DNA of 52,279 bases, taken from NCBI RefSeq assembly GCF_014191375.1, contig NZ_JACHWN010000015.1:1-52279 (forward strand), written 5' to 3'. Of the stretch, positions 16,575-27,592 are shown in pieces. The notes under the pieces were generated by a model. That model was not told the DNA's origin, made no database searches, and saw only the letters and a list, made by a program, of their open reading frames with translations. The position numbers were made by a program, and so were the translations under genes. Numbering within the stretch: the first letter of the stretch is position 1; each line of letters starts with the position of its first letter. Source of the DNA: Mesorhizobium sp. RMAD-H1. GTDB taxonomy: Bacteria; Pseudomonadota; Alphaproteobacteria; Rhizobiales; Rhizobiaceae.

Positions 16575-16626
16575 CCATTTTCGTTTGACATTCGTATTAT
16601 TTGCGAAATAATCAGATTGGCTTTCG
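16567..16626 (+). promoter_or_regulatory. Promoter and candidate GlpR operators upstream of glpD
   Basis: TTGACA (16585-16590) and AATAAT (16607-16612), 16 bases apart, form a good sigma-70-type promoter. TTTCG boxes at 16567-16571, 16579-16583 and 16622-16626 and an inverted CGAAA at 16604-16608 surround it, matching the boxes before glpR. This suggests repression of glpD and the downstream transporter genes by GlpR. Confidence 0.6.
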
Positions 16627-16750
16627 CATGGGTGGGTAATGCTGCATTGCGAAGAGCGGGCGAGCCTGGAGGAGAGGGCGGATTTCTCAAGGCTTGGGAT
16701 TTGTAAAGCAACAATAATCGGAGCGGTTTTTCGCTCCCTGAGGCGGCGCT

Positions 16751-18304
16751 GTGGACGGCAACCCGACATATGACATCTTTGTCATCGGTGGCGGCATCAA
16801 CGGATGCGGCATTGCGCGTGACGCGGTGGGGCGCGGCTATTCGGTCTTTCTGGCCGAGATGGACGATCTGGCCAGCGGCACGTCGTCCAATTCGACCAAG
16901 CTCATCCATGGCGGCCTGCGCTATCTCGAATATTACGAATTCCGGCTGGTGCGCGAAGCGCTGATGGAGCGCGAGGTGCTGTGGGGCAACGCGCCGCATA
17001 TCATCCACCCCATGCGCTTCGTCCTGCCTTATCACAAGGGCGGGTTGCGCCCGGCCTGGCTGTTGCGCCTCGGCCTTTTCCTTTACGATCATATCGGCGG
17101 GCGCAGGAAGCTGCCGCCGACGCGCACGCTCGACATGCGCCGCGACCCGTCGGCGAAGCCGTTGAAGCCGCTCTTCACCAAGGCGTTCGAATATTCCGAT
17201 TGCTGGGTCAACGACGCCCGTCTCGTATCGCTGAACGCGCGTGACGCGGCGGATCGTGGCGCGGTCATCCGCACGCGGGCCAAGGTGACGCAAGCGCGCC
17301 GCGATGGCGGCATGTGGCAGATTACTCTTGAGGACGTGATCACCGGCGAGGTCGAAGAGGTGAGGACGCGGCTTCTGGTCAATGCGGCGGGACCTTGGGT
17401 CGACCATGTGGTCGCGGATATCGCGGGGAAGGACGTTCACAATGTCCGGCTGGTGCAGGGCAGCCATATCGTCACGCGCAAGAAGTTCGACGATCCGCGC
17501 GCCTATTTCTTCCAGAACAATGACGGACGCATCATCTTCGCCATCCCCTATGAGGATGATTTCACGCTGATCGGTACGACCGATCGGGATTATGAGGGCG
17601 ATCCGGCGGATGCCGTGATCACCGAGAAGGAAATCGACTATCTGGCCCAGGCCGCAAGCGAATATTTCCGCGAACCGGTCAATCGCGATGATATCGTGTG
17701 GACCTATTCCGGCGTGCGCCCGCTTTATGACGACGGCGCGTCAAAGGCGCAGGAGGCGACCCGGGACTATGTGCTGAAGGAGGATGCGCCGGAAAGTGCC
17801 GCGCCGCTCATCAATGTCTTTGGCGGTAAAATCACGACATATCGGCGTCTTTCCGAGCATATGCTGGAGAAGATCGAGGGTTTTCTGGGCGCCAAGGGGC
17901 CGTCTTGGACGCGATCGGCGCCTTTGCCGGGCGGCGATTTTCCGATGACGGCATTCGAGGAGGCGTTGCGCCGCTTGCAGGAGCGATACGCCTTCCTTGC
18001 GGACGCGCATGCCCGTAGATTGTTCAGGCTCTATGGGACCCGGGCGGCGGCGTTGCTTGGAGAGGCTGGCTCCTATCAGGATATGGGCCGGCATTTCGGC
18101 GCCGATCTCTATGAGGCAGAGGTGCGCTATCTCATGGAGAACGAATGGGCGCTGACCGCCGCCGACGTTCTGTGGCGGCGCACGAAACTGGGCTTGCGGC
18201 TCGACCGCCAGGAGGTGGCCGCGCTTGCCGAGTTCATGGCGCAGGCCGCCGGTGACCGGAAACCGGGCACGGGGCGGAAGATTGCGGCAGCGGCAGGCGG
18301 GTAG
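16751..18304 (+). CDS. glpD: Glycerol-3-phosphate dehydrogenase, FAD-dependent
   Basis: 517 residues from GTG 16751. The N-terminal FAD motif is FVIGGGINGCGIARDAVGRG (residues 10-29), followed by DLASGTSSNSTKLIHGGLRY, the GlpD signature. INVFGGKITTYRRLSEHML near residue 357 is the second conserved region. The enzyme oxidises sn-glycerol 3-phosphate to dihydroxyacetone phosphate and passes electrons to quinone at the membrane. It follows glpR and precedes the glycerol ABC transporter, so imported glycerol is funnelled into central metabolism after phosphorylation by a glycerol kinase, which is not in this window. The start matches the family N-terminus; the ribosome site (GAGG) is modest. Confidence 0.92.
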   Translation: MDGNPTYDIFVIGGGINGCGIARDAVGRGYSVFLAEMDDLASGTSSNSTKLIHGGLRYLEYYEFRLVREALMEREVLWGNAPHIIHPMRFVLPYHKGGLRPAWLLRLGLFLYDHIGGRRKLPPTRTLDMRRDPSAKPLKPLFTKAFEYSDCWVNDARLVSLNARDAADRGAVIRTRAKVTQARRDGGMWQITLEDVITGEVEEVRTRLLVNAAGPWVDHVVADIAGKDVHNVRLVQGSHIVTRKKFDDPRAYFFQNNDGRIIFAIPYEDDFTLIGTTDRDYEGDPADAVITEKEIDYLAQAASEYFREPVNRDDIVWTYSGVRPLYDDGASKAQEATRDYVLKEDAPESAAPLINVFGGKITTYRRLSEHMLEKIEGFLGAKGPSWTRSAPLPGGDFPMTAFEEALRRLQERYAFLADAHARRLFRLYGTRAAALLGEAGSYQDMGRHFGADLYEAEVRYLMENEWALTAADVLWRRTKLGLRLDRQEVAALAEFMAQAAGDRKPGTGRKIAAAAGG

Positions 18305-18330
18305 CGCCTGCTGTGGGAGGAGGAAGACGA

Positions 18331-19413
<1,083 letters not shown>

Positions 19414-19422
19414 GAGGAAACC

Positions 19423-20493
19423 ATGGCACGCATCGAACTCGATCATATCCGCCATGCCTATGGGCCCAACCCCAAATCGGACGCCGATTACGCACTGAAG
19501 GAAGTGCACCATACCTGGGAAGACGGGGGCGCCTATGCGCTGCTCGGGCCTTCCGGCTGTGGCAAGACCACGCTGCTCAACATCATTTCGGGGCTTATCC
19601 ATCCCTCGCACGGCCGGATCTTGTTCAACGGCCAGGATGTCACCGGCCTGTCGACGCAGGAGCGCAATATCGCGCAGGTGTTCCAGTTCCCGGTCATCTA
19701 CGACACGATGACTGTCTATGACAATCTGGCCTTTCCCTTGCGCAATCGCGGCGTCGCGGAGGCTGATGTCGACCGCAAGGTGCGCGAAACGCTTGACATG
19801 ATCGACCTCGCCAGCTGGGCGAACAAGAAGGCGCGGGGCCTCACCGCCGACCAGAAGCAGAAGATCTCGCTTGGCCGCGGCCTGGTGCGCTCGGATGTCA
19901 ACGCGATCCTCTTCGACGAGCCGCTGACGGTCATCGACCCGCATATGAAATGGGTGCTGCGCTCCCAGCTGAAGGAGCTGCACCGGCGTTTCGGCTTCAC
20001 CATGGTCTATGTCACGCATGACCAGACGGAGGCGCTGACCTTCGCACAGAAGGTCGTCGTCATGTATGAGGGCGAGATCGTGCAGATCGGAACGCCGGAC
20101 GAGCTTTTCGAGCGGCCGAAGCACACATTCGTCGGCTATTTCATCGGCTCCCCCGGCATGAACGTCGTTCCTGTCGAGATCGACGGGAAAAAGGCCCGTT
20201 TCGGCGGGCAGGTCATCGAGCTGCCGGGCGCACCGGAGACCGCGCAAGCCGCCAAAGCCCGGATGGAGCTGGGCATACGCCCCGAATATGTGCGCCTCGG
20301 CCGCGAGGGTATGCCCGTCACCATCGCCAAGATCGAGGATATCGGCCGCCACAAGATCGTGCGCGCGCGACTGGAAGGGCAGGAGATCGCGGCCATTCTC
20401 AGCGAGGACGAGGACGTTCCCGCCGATCCGCATATCCGTTTCGATCCGAAGGGCATCAATATCTACGCCGATTCATGGCGCGTGGGAGGGTAG
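19423..20493 (+). CDS. glpT: Glycerol ABC transporter ATP-binding subunit GlpT
   Basis: 356 residues, with a strong TAGGAGGAAACC before the ATG. Walker A is GPSGCGKT (42-49), Walker B ILFDEP (162-167) and H-loop VTHDQTEAL with His199, all consensus. The ABC signature is degenerate: LTADQKQKISLGRGL (140-154) replaces LSGGQ. The C-terminal half is a TOBE-type domain (PEYVRLGREGMPVTIAKIED). With GlpS it would form a heterodimer in which only the site made from GlpT Walker motifs and the GlpS signature is consensus. It lies 9 bases after glpS and 3 bases before glpP. This glpT is not the MFS glycerol-3-phosphate antiporter of E. coli that shares the symbol. Confidence 0.9.
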   Translation: MARIELDHIRHAYGPNPKSDADYALKEVHHTWEDGGAYALLGPSGCGKTTLLNIISGLIHPSHGRILFNGQDVTGLSTQERNIAQVFQFPVIYDTMTVYDNLAFPLRNRGVAEADVDRKVRETLDMIDLASWANKKARGLTADQKQKISLGRGLVRSDVNAILFDEPLTVIDPHMKWVLRSQLKELHRRFGFTMVYVTHDQTEALTFAQKVVVMYEGEIVQIGTPDELFERPKHTFVGYFIGSPGMNVVPVEIDGKKARFGGQVIELPGAPETAQAAKARMELGIRPEYVRLGREGMPVTIAKIEDIGRHKIVRARLEGQEIAAILSEDEDVPADPHIRFDPKGINIYADSWRVGG

Positions 20494-20496
20494 GCC

Positions 20497-21363
<867 letters not shown>

Positions 21364-21364
21364 C

Positions 21365-22285
21365 ATGAGTGTCGCACAGGACAAGCTTATGGCGGAACGC
21401 AAGAGCAGTTCCTTTGACGGAGCCTCTTCCGTGCCACCGGATGCGCAGGCTACCTTGGCCCGCACCATGCGCCGGCGCGGCGAGCAGTCCCGTTTCTGGT
21501 GGCTGATCCCGACGCTCTACATCATCTTCCTGCTTTTGCCGATCTACTGGCTCGTCAATATGAGCTTCAAGACGAACGGGGAGATCCTTTCGACCTTTTC
21601 GCTGTGGCCGCTTGAGCCGACGCTGCGCAACTATGCCGTGATCTTCACCGATCCGTCCTGGTATTCGGGCTATATCAACTCAATCATCTATGTGGTGATG
21701 AACACGGTCATTTCGGTGCTGGCGGCGCTGCCGGCGGCCTATGCCTTCTCGCGCTACCGGTTCCTCGGCGACAAGCATCTGTTCTTCTGGCTGCTGACGA
21801 ACCGCATGGCGCCGCCGGCGGTCTTCGTCCTGCCGTTCTTCCAGCTCTATTCGGCTTTCGGGCTGATCGACACGCATATCGCGGTCGCCATCGCGCATTG
21901 CCTGTTCAACGTGCCGCTCGCCGTCTGGATCCTCGAGGGCTTCATGTCGGGTGTGCCGAAGGAGATCGACGAGACCGCCTATATCGACGGCTATTCGTTC
22001 CCGCGCTTTTTCGTGAAGATCTTCATGCCGCTGATCGCGAGCGGCATCGGGGTCGCCGCCTTCTTCTGCTTCATGTTCTCCTGGGTCGAGCTCCTGATCG
22101 CCAGGACGCTCACGACGACGGCGGCAAAGCCCATCGCGGCGACGATGACGCGCACGGTCTCGGCCTCCGGGCTCGACTGGGGCGTGCTTGCCGCAGCCGG
22201 CGTGCTGACGATCATTCCAGGCGCGCTCGTGATCTATTTCGTCCGCAACTACATCGCCAAGGGCTTCGCCCTGGGGAGGGTGTGA
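21365..22285 (+). CDS. glpQ: Glycerol ABC transporter permease GlpQ
   Basis: 306 residues, of the MalG/UgpE type. The N-terminal 40 residues are cytoplasmic and basic (TLARTMRRRGEQSRFWW), followed by six helices. The EAA loop is MSGVPKEIDETAYIDGYSFP. ATG 21365 is chosen because it follows the glpP stop by one base; a second ATG at 21389 is possible. The final TGA overlaps the start of glpU as TGATG. This glpQ is a permease, not the glycerophosphodiesterase that bears the same symbol in E. coli. Confidence 0.88.
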   Translation: MSVAQDKLMAERKSSSFDGASSVPPDAQATLARTMRRRGEQSRFWWLIPTLYIIFLLLPIYWLVNMSFKTNGEILSTFSLWPLEPTLRNYAVIFTDPSWYSGYINSIIYVVMNTVISVLAALPAAYAFSRYRFLGDKHLFFWLLTNRMAPPAVFVLPFFQLYSAFGLIDTHIAVAIAHCLFNVPLAVWILEGFMSGVPKEIDETAYIDGYSFPRFFVKIFMPLIASGIGVAAFFCFMFSWVELLIARTLTTTAAKPIAATMTRTVSASGLDWGVLAAAGVLTIIPGALVIYFVRNYIAKGFALGRV

Positions 22286-22701
22286 TGACCGCCATCTCTC
22301 GCAACAATCGCTGGCCGGTGGCGCTGGCCGCCGTCCTCATCGTCTACGCGGCTGCCGCCGGGGCGCTGGTGATGTCGCTGCCCGTAAAGGACGGCGCGCG
22401 CGACTGGACCGCACCGCTCGTGCCAGGCGGGTGGATGGCCTGGTCCTTCCCCACCGCCATATTCTTTCTCACCATCTTCACGCTTCTGGCGCTGATGGCG
22501 GTCTGGGAATATGCACGCCCGGGCGGCAATCCCCGCATCGGCATTCTGCGCTTCGAGACGACGCGCGGCGACCGGCTTTTCGTGTCGCTGCTGGGTGCGG
22601 CATTCATTCATCTCGCATGGTTGGGTCTGGTCGGCCCCAATCTGTGGTGGGCTCTGGCTCTGTCCGTGGTCTACGCCATCGGCGTATTTCGCTACGTGTA
22701 G
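22285..22701 (+). CDS. glpU: Small membrane protein GlpU of the glycerol transporter operon
   Basis: 138 residues with four hydrophobic helices (about 12-32, 55-74, 97-116, 119-137); the C-terminus is ALSVVYAIGVFRYV. The start overlaps the glpQ stop (TGATG) after GGGGAGGG, indicating coupling. The position between the second permease and the binding protein matches glpU in rhizobial glycerol transporter operons. Its biochemical role is not settled; it may be an accessory membrane subunit. Confidence 0.8.
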   Translation: MTAISRNNRWPVALAAVLIVYAAAAGALVMSLPVKDGARDWTAPLVPGGWMAWSFPTAIFFLTIFTLLALMAVWEYARPGGNPRIGILRFETTRGDRLFVSLLGAAFIHLAWLGLVGPNLWWALALSVVYAIGVFRYV

Positions 22702-22779
22702 GGGGAGAAAATGAGCGCCCGCTCGTCAAGCTGGCGCCGGACTGGAATGCAAATCGCAACTCTTGGGAGGAAAACCGAC

Positions 22780-24504
22780 ATGCGACGGCATCTACTCACA
22801 TCGACAACAGCGCTGGTGCTGCTGTTGGCTACAGGCAACGCCTTTGCCGGAATGGACGAGGCAAAGGAATTTCTGGACAAGGAAATCGGCGATCTCTCGT
22901 CCCTTTCGCGCGCCGATCAGGAAAAGGAAATGCAATGGTTCGTCGATGCGGCGAAGCCCTTCGCCGGCATGGAGATCAAGGTCGTTTCCGAAACCATCAC
23001 CACGCATGAATATGAATCGAAGGTGCTGGCGCCGGCCTTCTCGGCCATTACCGGCATCAAGGTGACCCATGACCTGATCGGCGAGGGCGACGTCGTCGAA
23101 AAGCTGCAGACGCAGATGCAGTCGGGCGAGAACATCTATGACGCCTATATCAACGACAGCGATCTGATCGGCACTCACTGGCGCTACCAGCAGGTGCGCA
23201 ACCTGACCGACTGGATGGCGAACGAAGGCAAGGACGTGACCAATCCCGGTCTCGACATCGACGATTTCATCGGAAAATCGTTCACGACCGCGCCTGACGG
23301 CAAGCTCTACCAGCTTCCGGACCAGCAGTTCGCCAATCTCTACTGGTTCCGCTACGACTGGTTCAACGACGAAAAGAACAAGGCCGATTTCAAGGCGAAA
23401 TACGGCTATGACCTCGGTGTCCCGGTCAACTGGTCGGCTTATGAGGATATTGCCGCGTTCTTCACCGGTCGCGAGATCGACGGCAAGAAGGTCTACGGCC
23501 ATATGGATTACGGCAAGAAGGACCCGTCTCTCGGCTGGCGGTTCACCGATGCCTGGCTTTCCATGGCCGGCAATGGCGACAAGGGCATTCCGAACGGCAA
23601 GCCGGTCGACGAATGGGGCATCAAGGTGGATGAGAATTCGCGCCCCGTCGGCTCCTGCGTGGCGCGCGGCGGCGACACCAACGGCCCGGCTTCCGTCTAT
23701 GCAATCGAGAAATATCTCGAATGGCTGAAGGCCTATGCGCCGCCGGAAGCCCAGGGCATGACCTTCTCCGAATCCGGCCCCGTGCCTGCCCAGGGCAATA
23801 TCGCCCAGCAGATATTCTGGTACACGGCGTTCACGGCGGACGCCGTCAAGCAGGGCTTGCCCGTCGTTAATGAGGACGGCACGCCGAAATGGCGTATGGC
23901 GCCTTCGCCGCACGGCGTCTACTGGAAGGACGGCATGAAGCTCGGCTATCAGGATGTCGGCTCCTGGACGCTTATGAAGTCGACGCCGGAGGACCGCGCC
24001 AAGGCGGCATGGCTCTACGCACAGTTCGTGACGTCGAAGACGGTCGACGTGAAGAAGAGTCATGTGGGCCTGACGCTCATCCGTGAGAGCTCCATCGGGC
24101 ATGAAAGCTTCACCAAGCGTGCGCCCGAGCTCGGTGGCCTGATCGAGTTCTATCGCTCACCGGCTCGCGTGCAGTGGTCGCCGACGGGCACCAACGTGCC
24201 GGATTATCCGAAGCTGGCGCAGCTCTGGTGGCAGGCGATCGGCGATGCGGCCTCGGGCGCGAAGACCCCGCAGGAAGCGATGGATTCGCTTTGCGCCGAG
24301 CAGGAGAGGGTACTCGAGCGTCTCGAACGCGCCGGCGTTCAGGGCGATATCGGGCCGAAGCTCGCCGAGGAGCATGATATCGAGTATTGGCACGAGGATG
24401 CCGTCAAGCACGGCAATCTCGCACCGCAGCTGAAGGTCGAGAACGAAAAAGAAAAGCCCATCACCGTCAATTATGACGAGCTGGTCAAGAGCTGGCAGAA
24501 ATAA
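22780..24504 (+). CDS. glpV: Glycerol ABC transporter substrate-binding protein GlpV
   Basis: 574 residues, long for a binding protein but normal for this family. The signal peptide MRRHLLTSTTALVLLLATG to NAFA is cleaved before GMDEAKEF. ATG 22780 is chosen for the signal peptide and the GGGAGG site 9 bases upstream. The mature protein is an extracellular solute-binding type 1 fold (VVSETITTHEYESKVLAPAF near residues 68-87). It collects glycerol in the periplasm and delivers it to GlpPQ. It ends the operon and is followed by a strong terminator. Confidence 0.9.
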   Translation: MRRHLLTSTTALVLLLATGNAFAGMDEAKEFLDKEIGDLSSLSRADQEKEMQWFVDAAKPFAGMEIKVVSETITTHEYESKVLAPAFSAITGIKVTHDLIGEGDVVEKLQTQMQSGENIYDAYINDSDLIGTHWRYQQVRNLTDWMANEGKDVTNPGLDIDDFIGKSFTTAPDGKLYQLPDQQFANLYWFRYDWFNDEKNKADFKAKYGYDLGVPVNWSAYEDIAAFFTGREIDGKKVYGHMDYGKKDPSLGWRFTDAWLSMAGNGDKGIPNGKPVDEWGIKVDENSRPVGSCVARGGDTNGPASVYAIEKYLEWLKAYAPPEAQGMTFSESGPVPAQGNIAQQIFWYTAFTADAVKQGLPVVNEDGTPKWRMAPSPHGVYWKDGMKLGYQDVGSWTLMKSTPEDRAKAAWLYAQFVTSKTVDVKKSHVGLTLIRESSIGHESFTKRAPELGGLIEFYRSPARVQWSPTGTNVPDYPKLAQLWWQAIGDAASGAKTPQEAMDSLCAEQERVLERLERAGVQGDIGPKLAEEHDIEYWHEDAVKHGNLAPQLKVENEKEKPITVNYDELVKSWQK

Positions 24505-24530
24505 GCCAGAGCGCTCCCGTGGGAGAAATT

Positions 24531-24559
24531 GGGCCGGGCGGCAATGCCCGGCCCTTTTT
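24531..24559 (+). terminator. Rho-independent terminator of the glp operon
   Basis: GGGCCGGGC (24531-24539) pairs perfectly with GCCCGGCCC (24546-24554) around a 6-base loop and is followed at once by TTTTT. It lies 26 bases after the glpV stop. Confidence 0.9.
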
Positions 24560-24648
24560 ATGTTCCGCGTGGCAGTTGGTAGCCCTGTTTGTTGTGGTTT
24601 CCTGCAAATCCCATGGAGATGACGTGCGGTTTGGCATAGTGTCGATTC

Positions 24649-25656
24649 ATGAACTATGCGCGCTCGATCGCTTCGCAAAGGCCGGTTTCCTCCGCCGATA
24701 TCTCATCGCCCGCCTCCTGGCTGCGGGCGGCGCGCGACCTGTCGGCGATGGACGAGGCCGAGGCGGCTTTCCTGGCAGGTGCAGCGCTTCAGGCGCTCGA
24801 TGGCCTTATCCGCGATGAGCCCGATTGGGCCGGTGTCTGGCGCGGCAGGATGGCGCTGAAGGCGGCGGCGGTCTCGTCATCCCTGTTCGGCCGGCCGGAA
24901 GAGGAGGCGGCATTGCGCGACGCGGTCTGTCTGACCCGGCCAGGCAGCGATCCCGGCCCGGCGGGCCGCAATCTTCTTGCCTGGCGCAGGCTCGCCCACA
25001 CGGGCACGCCCGACAGGGAGTTGTTGAATGCGATCGCTGAATCCTTCGGATTGAAATCGGAACAGGATCTCGAGGAAATTGCCGGGCAGGTCAGGGTCCT
25101 GCTGCAGTCCGGCAGGCCGGGTCCCTTTGCAGCCGTCGAGGCGGCCGAATCTATTGCGCAGGCAACAGGTTCCGTTGAAGGCCGGGGCCTGTCCGTATCG
25201 GCCGAACTTTTGGGCTTCTGGCTCGCCGACCTGGTGCTTGCCGCCCGCTCGAAATGGCCGAATCCCGTCCCGCTGCTGGCAACGCAGGCGCAGAAGCCTT
25301 TCTTTCGGGCAGGAGCCAATCGTCGCCGCCTGCGCATTGGCGAGGAGGGGTGGCGCAGGGCATGTCTCATCGCCTATGCGCAGGCGGCCCTTGAGGCCTA
25401 TGATGCCGCTGCCGACATCGCCCGCCGGGCGGAAAGGCTGAAGGTGGTCGCGCCGAAACTGCGCGCCAAAGGGTCGGCACGTATCGTCGAAGCCCTGCTT
25501 CAGGACGATGCCCTGTTGCCCTCGGCATGCATCGGCGCCTTTCCGGGAATGGCCATGACCGATCGTGCGTTGCGGCGACTTTTCGAGCGTCTGGTCTCGC
25601 TCGAGGCGGTCCGCGAGCTGACGGGACGGGCCACCTTCCGGCTCTACGGGCTTTAG
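24649..25656 (+). CDS. DUF1403 family protein
   Basis: 335 residues, predominantly alpha-helical and Ala/Leu-rich, with no signal peptide or membrane segment. The pattern (helical repeats, GFWLADLVLAARSKWPNPVP, then KPFFRAGANRRRLRIGEEGW) matches DUF1403 proteins of rhizobia. No enzymatic motif is visible. It ends 2 bases before the ScpB-like gene, and the pairing of DUF1403 with an ScpB-like gene recurs in rhizobial genomes, so the two probably act together, perhaps on DNA or chromosome organisation. That role is inferred only. The ATG lacks a strong ribosome site. Confidence 0.7.
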   Translation: MNYARSIASQRPVSSADISSPASWLRAARDLSAMDEAEAAFLAGAALQALDGLIRDEPDWAGVWRGRMALKAAAVSSSLFGRPEEEAALRDAVCLTRPGSDPGPAGRNLLAWRRLAHTGTPDRELLNAIAESFGLKSEQDLEEIAGQVRVLLQSGRPGPFAAVEAAESIAQATGSVEGRGLSVSAELLGFWLADLVLAARSKWPNPVPLLATQAQKPFFRAGANRRRLRIGEEGWRRACLIAYAQAALEAYDAAADIARRAERLKVVAPKLRAKGSARIVEALLQDDALLPSACIGAFPGMAMTDRALRRLFERLVSLEAVRELTGRATFRLYGL

Positions 25657-25658
25657 CG

Positions 25659-26336
25659 ATGGCATTGGGCGAACGGGAAAAGACGGCGCGAGCCGCGGAG
25701 ACATTCGACCGCGAATTGCTCGATCTGCCGCCCACCGCCCGCTGGCGCGAATGGATGAACCGCGTCGAAGCGGTGATTTTTGCGGCGGGCGAACCGGTCG
25801 GCATGGATGTGCTGCAGCGGCTGGTAGGGCGCGACTGCAGCATCGAGCTCCTGATCGAGGATATCCGCGAGGAGCTGCGGACGCGGCCCTACGACATCGT
25901 CCGCGTGGCCGGCGGCTTTCAGCACCGCACGCGGGCCGCCTATGCGGACGCCATACGCGCGGCATCCCGCGTCGACGAGGCGGCGGCCGGCCTGTCGCCG
26001 GCGCAGGCGCTGGTGCTGATGACCATCGCCTATTTCCAGCCGCTGACGCGCAGCGAGCTTTCGGCCTTCATCGGGCGCGAGGTGAGCCGTGATACGATCG
26101 GGCAGCTGCGCCATGCCGGTTTCATCACATCCGGCCCGCGCAGTCCTCAGCCGGGCGCGCCCTATACCTATATCACCACGGACGCGTTTCTCTCGCATTT
26201 CGGTTTCGAAACGTTGCGGGACCTGCCCGATATCGAAAAGCTGGAGGATGCGGGGCTGCTCGACAGGGAGAAGCTGCTGGCCGACATTCCTGGAGCGGTC
26301 GAGGCGATAGAGGAGGAAGAGGACGAGGCCGGATAA
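25659..26336 (+). CDS. ScpB-like SMC kleisin-accessory protein
   Basis: 225 residues. The central part has the ScpB winged-helix pattern: VEAVIFAAGEPVGMDVLQRL, then DIVRVAGGFQHRTRAAYADA and LSPAQALVLMTIAYFQPLTR with a second winged helix ending PYTYITTDAFLSHFG. ScpB normally binds the kleisin ScpA in the SMC condensin complex. No scpA is next to it and it follows DUF1403 by 2 bases, so it is likely a paralogue with a specialised role rather than the housekeeping ScpB. The C-terminus is acidic (IEEEEDEAG). Confidence 0.75.
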   Translation: MALGEREKTARAAETFDRELLDLPPTARWREWMNRVEAVIFAAGEPVGMDVLQRLVGRDCSIELLIEDIREELRTRPYDIVRVAGGFQHRTRAAYADAIRAASRVDEAAAGLSPAQALVLMTIAYFQPLTRSELSAFIGREVSRDTIGQLRHAGFITSGPRSPQPGAPYTYITTDAFLSHFGFETLRDLPDIEKLEDAGLLDREKLLADIPGAVEAIEEEEDEAG

Positions 26337-26427
26337 GGTCGTTCCTTTCTCGGTCATTGCGTTGTCATGATTATTTTGCCATGGCTTCTTTGGATAAGCT
26401 GGGCAAAGGAAGGCGCCGATCGCAGGC

Positions 26428-27456
26428 ATGACAAGTAAGATTGGCAAGCGAGCCACCATACGGGATGTCGCCAAGGCGGCCGGCGTGTCGATCAAGACCG
26501 TATCCCGTGTCTTCAACGACGAGCCCAATGTGCGCAGCGAAATTCGGGAGAAGGTCCGCCACGTCGGGCAGAAGCTCAACTATCATCCCAATGTCGCGGC
26601 CCGCAATCTGGCGCGCAGGAGGTCGCATCTCATCGGCCTCTTCTTCGAGAATCCGAGCCCGGCCTATGTCACCGAACTGCAGATGGGGGCGCTGAAAAGG
26701 CTGCGCGGTACGGGCTATCGCCTTCTCATCTTCCCTGTCGAGAACCGGGCCGATATCCGCGGGGCGATGGTCTCGACCGTTTACGCATCCGGCCTCGACG
26801 GGGTGATCGTCACGCCGCCGATGTGCGACGATCCGGTCATCCTGGATGAGCTCCTGTCCTCGCATCTGCCCTTCGTGCGCGTCGCCGGGGACAACAGCAT
26901 CGATAAGACGGCGAGCGTCATCATAGACGACGAGGCGGCGGCGTTCGACCTTGCCGAATATGTGCTGAGGCTCGGCCACCGCCGCATTGCCATCGTGATC
27001 GGCGACGAAACGCACCGCTCCGCCGGGCTCCGGCTGATGGGCTTCCGGCGTGCGCTGCAGGCGGCGGGCATCGAGCCGGAACCCGCGATGGAAATCCAGG
27101 GCGCCTTCACCTTTCAAAGCGGGCTGGAGGCCGGCCGCCGGCTACTGCACCATGCGAACCGGCCGACAGCCATCCTCGCCTCCAACGACGATATGGCCGC
27201 CGGCGTCCTCCAGGCGGCGCACGAACTGCGTATACCGGTGCCGCAGAAGCTCTCCGTGGTCGGCTTCGACGATACGGCCCTGGCGAAGATGGTCTGGCCG
27301 CAACTGACGACGATCCGGCAGCCGGTCTTCGAAATGGCCGAGCGGGCCACTGACATCCTTCTGCGGCAGATCGAGACGGGCACCGCACCGGAAACGGCGA
27401 AGCTCTCCTATGACCTGGTGATCCGGTTCTCGGCGGGAGAAGCACCGACCGGCTGA
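26428..27456 (+). CDS. LacI-family transcriptional regulator
   Basis: 342 residues. The N-terminal LacI helix-turn-helix is ATIRDVAKAAGVSIKTVSRV (residues 9-28) with the hinge HPNVAARNLARRRSHLIG. The periplasmic-binding-like sensor domain shows VIVTPPMCDDPVILDELL, NDDMAAGVLQAAHELRIPVP and VVGFDDTALAKMVWPQLTTI. These regulators usually sense sugars and repress catabolic genes. The following genes are iron transport genes with their own IRO boxes, so the target probably lies elsewhere. The start is supported by the family N-terminus more than by its ribosome site. Confidence 0.88.
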   Translation: MTSKIGKRATIRDVAKAAGVSIKTVSRVFNDEPNVRSEIREKVRHVGQKLNYHPNVAARNLARRRSHLIGLFFENPSPAYVTELQMGALKRLRGTGYRLLIFPVENRADIRGAMVSTVYASGLDGVIVTPPMCDDPVILDELLSSHLPFVRVAGDNSIDKTASVIIDDEAAAFDLAEYVLRLGHRRIAIVIGDETHRSAGLRLMGFRRALQAAGIEPEPAMEIQGAFTFQSGLEAGRRLLHHANRPTAILASNDDMAAGVLQAAHELRIPVPQKLSVVGFDDTALAKMVWPQLTTIRQPVFEMAERATDILLRQIETGTAPETAKLSYDLVIRFSAGEAPTG

Positions 27457-27522
27457 GCGACCGGCAAAGCATCGCACTGTTCGGAAAAATCGTTCCGATT
27501 TCCAGATCGATGCTGTAAAACC

Positions 27523-27537
27523 TGATCTGGGAAATCA
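27523..27537. promoter_or_regulatory. IRO-type (RirA) iron box upstream of fbpC
   Basis: TGA-N9-TCA (TGA 27523-27525, TCA 27535-27537) is the rhizobial iron-responsive operator bound by RirA. It lies about 56 bases before the fbpC start. It is also part of a larger imperfect inverted repeat, TTTCCAGATC with GATCTGGGAAA. Confidence 0.6.
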
Positions 27538-27592
27538 ACAAAACCACGCTGGCGTCTGCGCCGGTTTGAAAGGGCTGGCGGGCAAGGGACCG

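Noticed and set aside
22792-24102. A 436-codon minus-strand frame
   Set aside because: Antisense to glpV; no domain or ribosome site.
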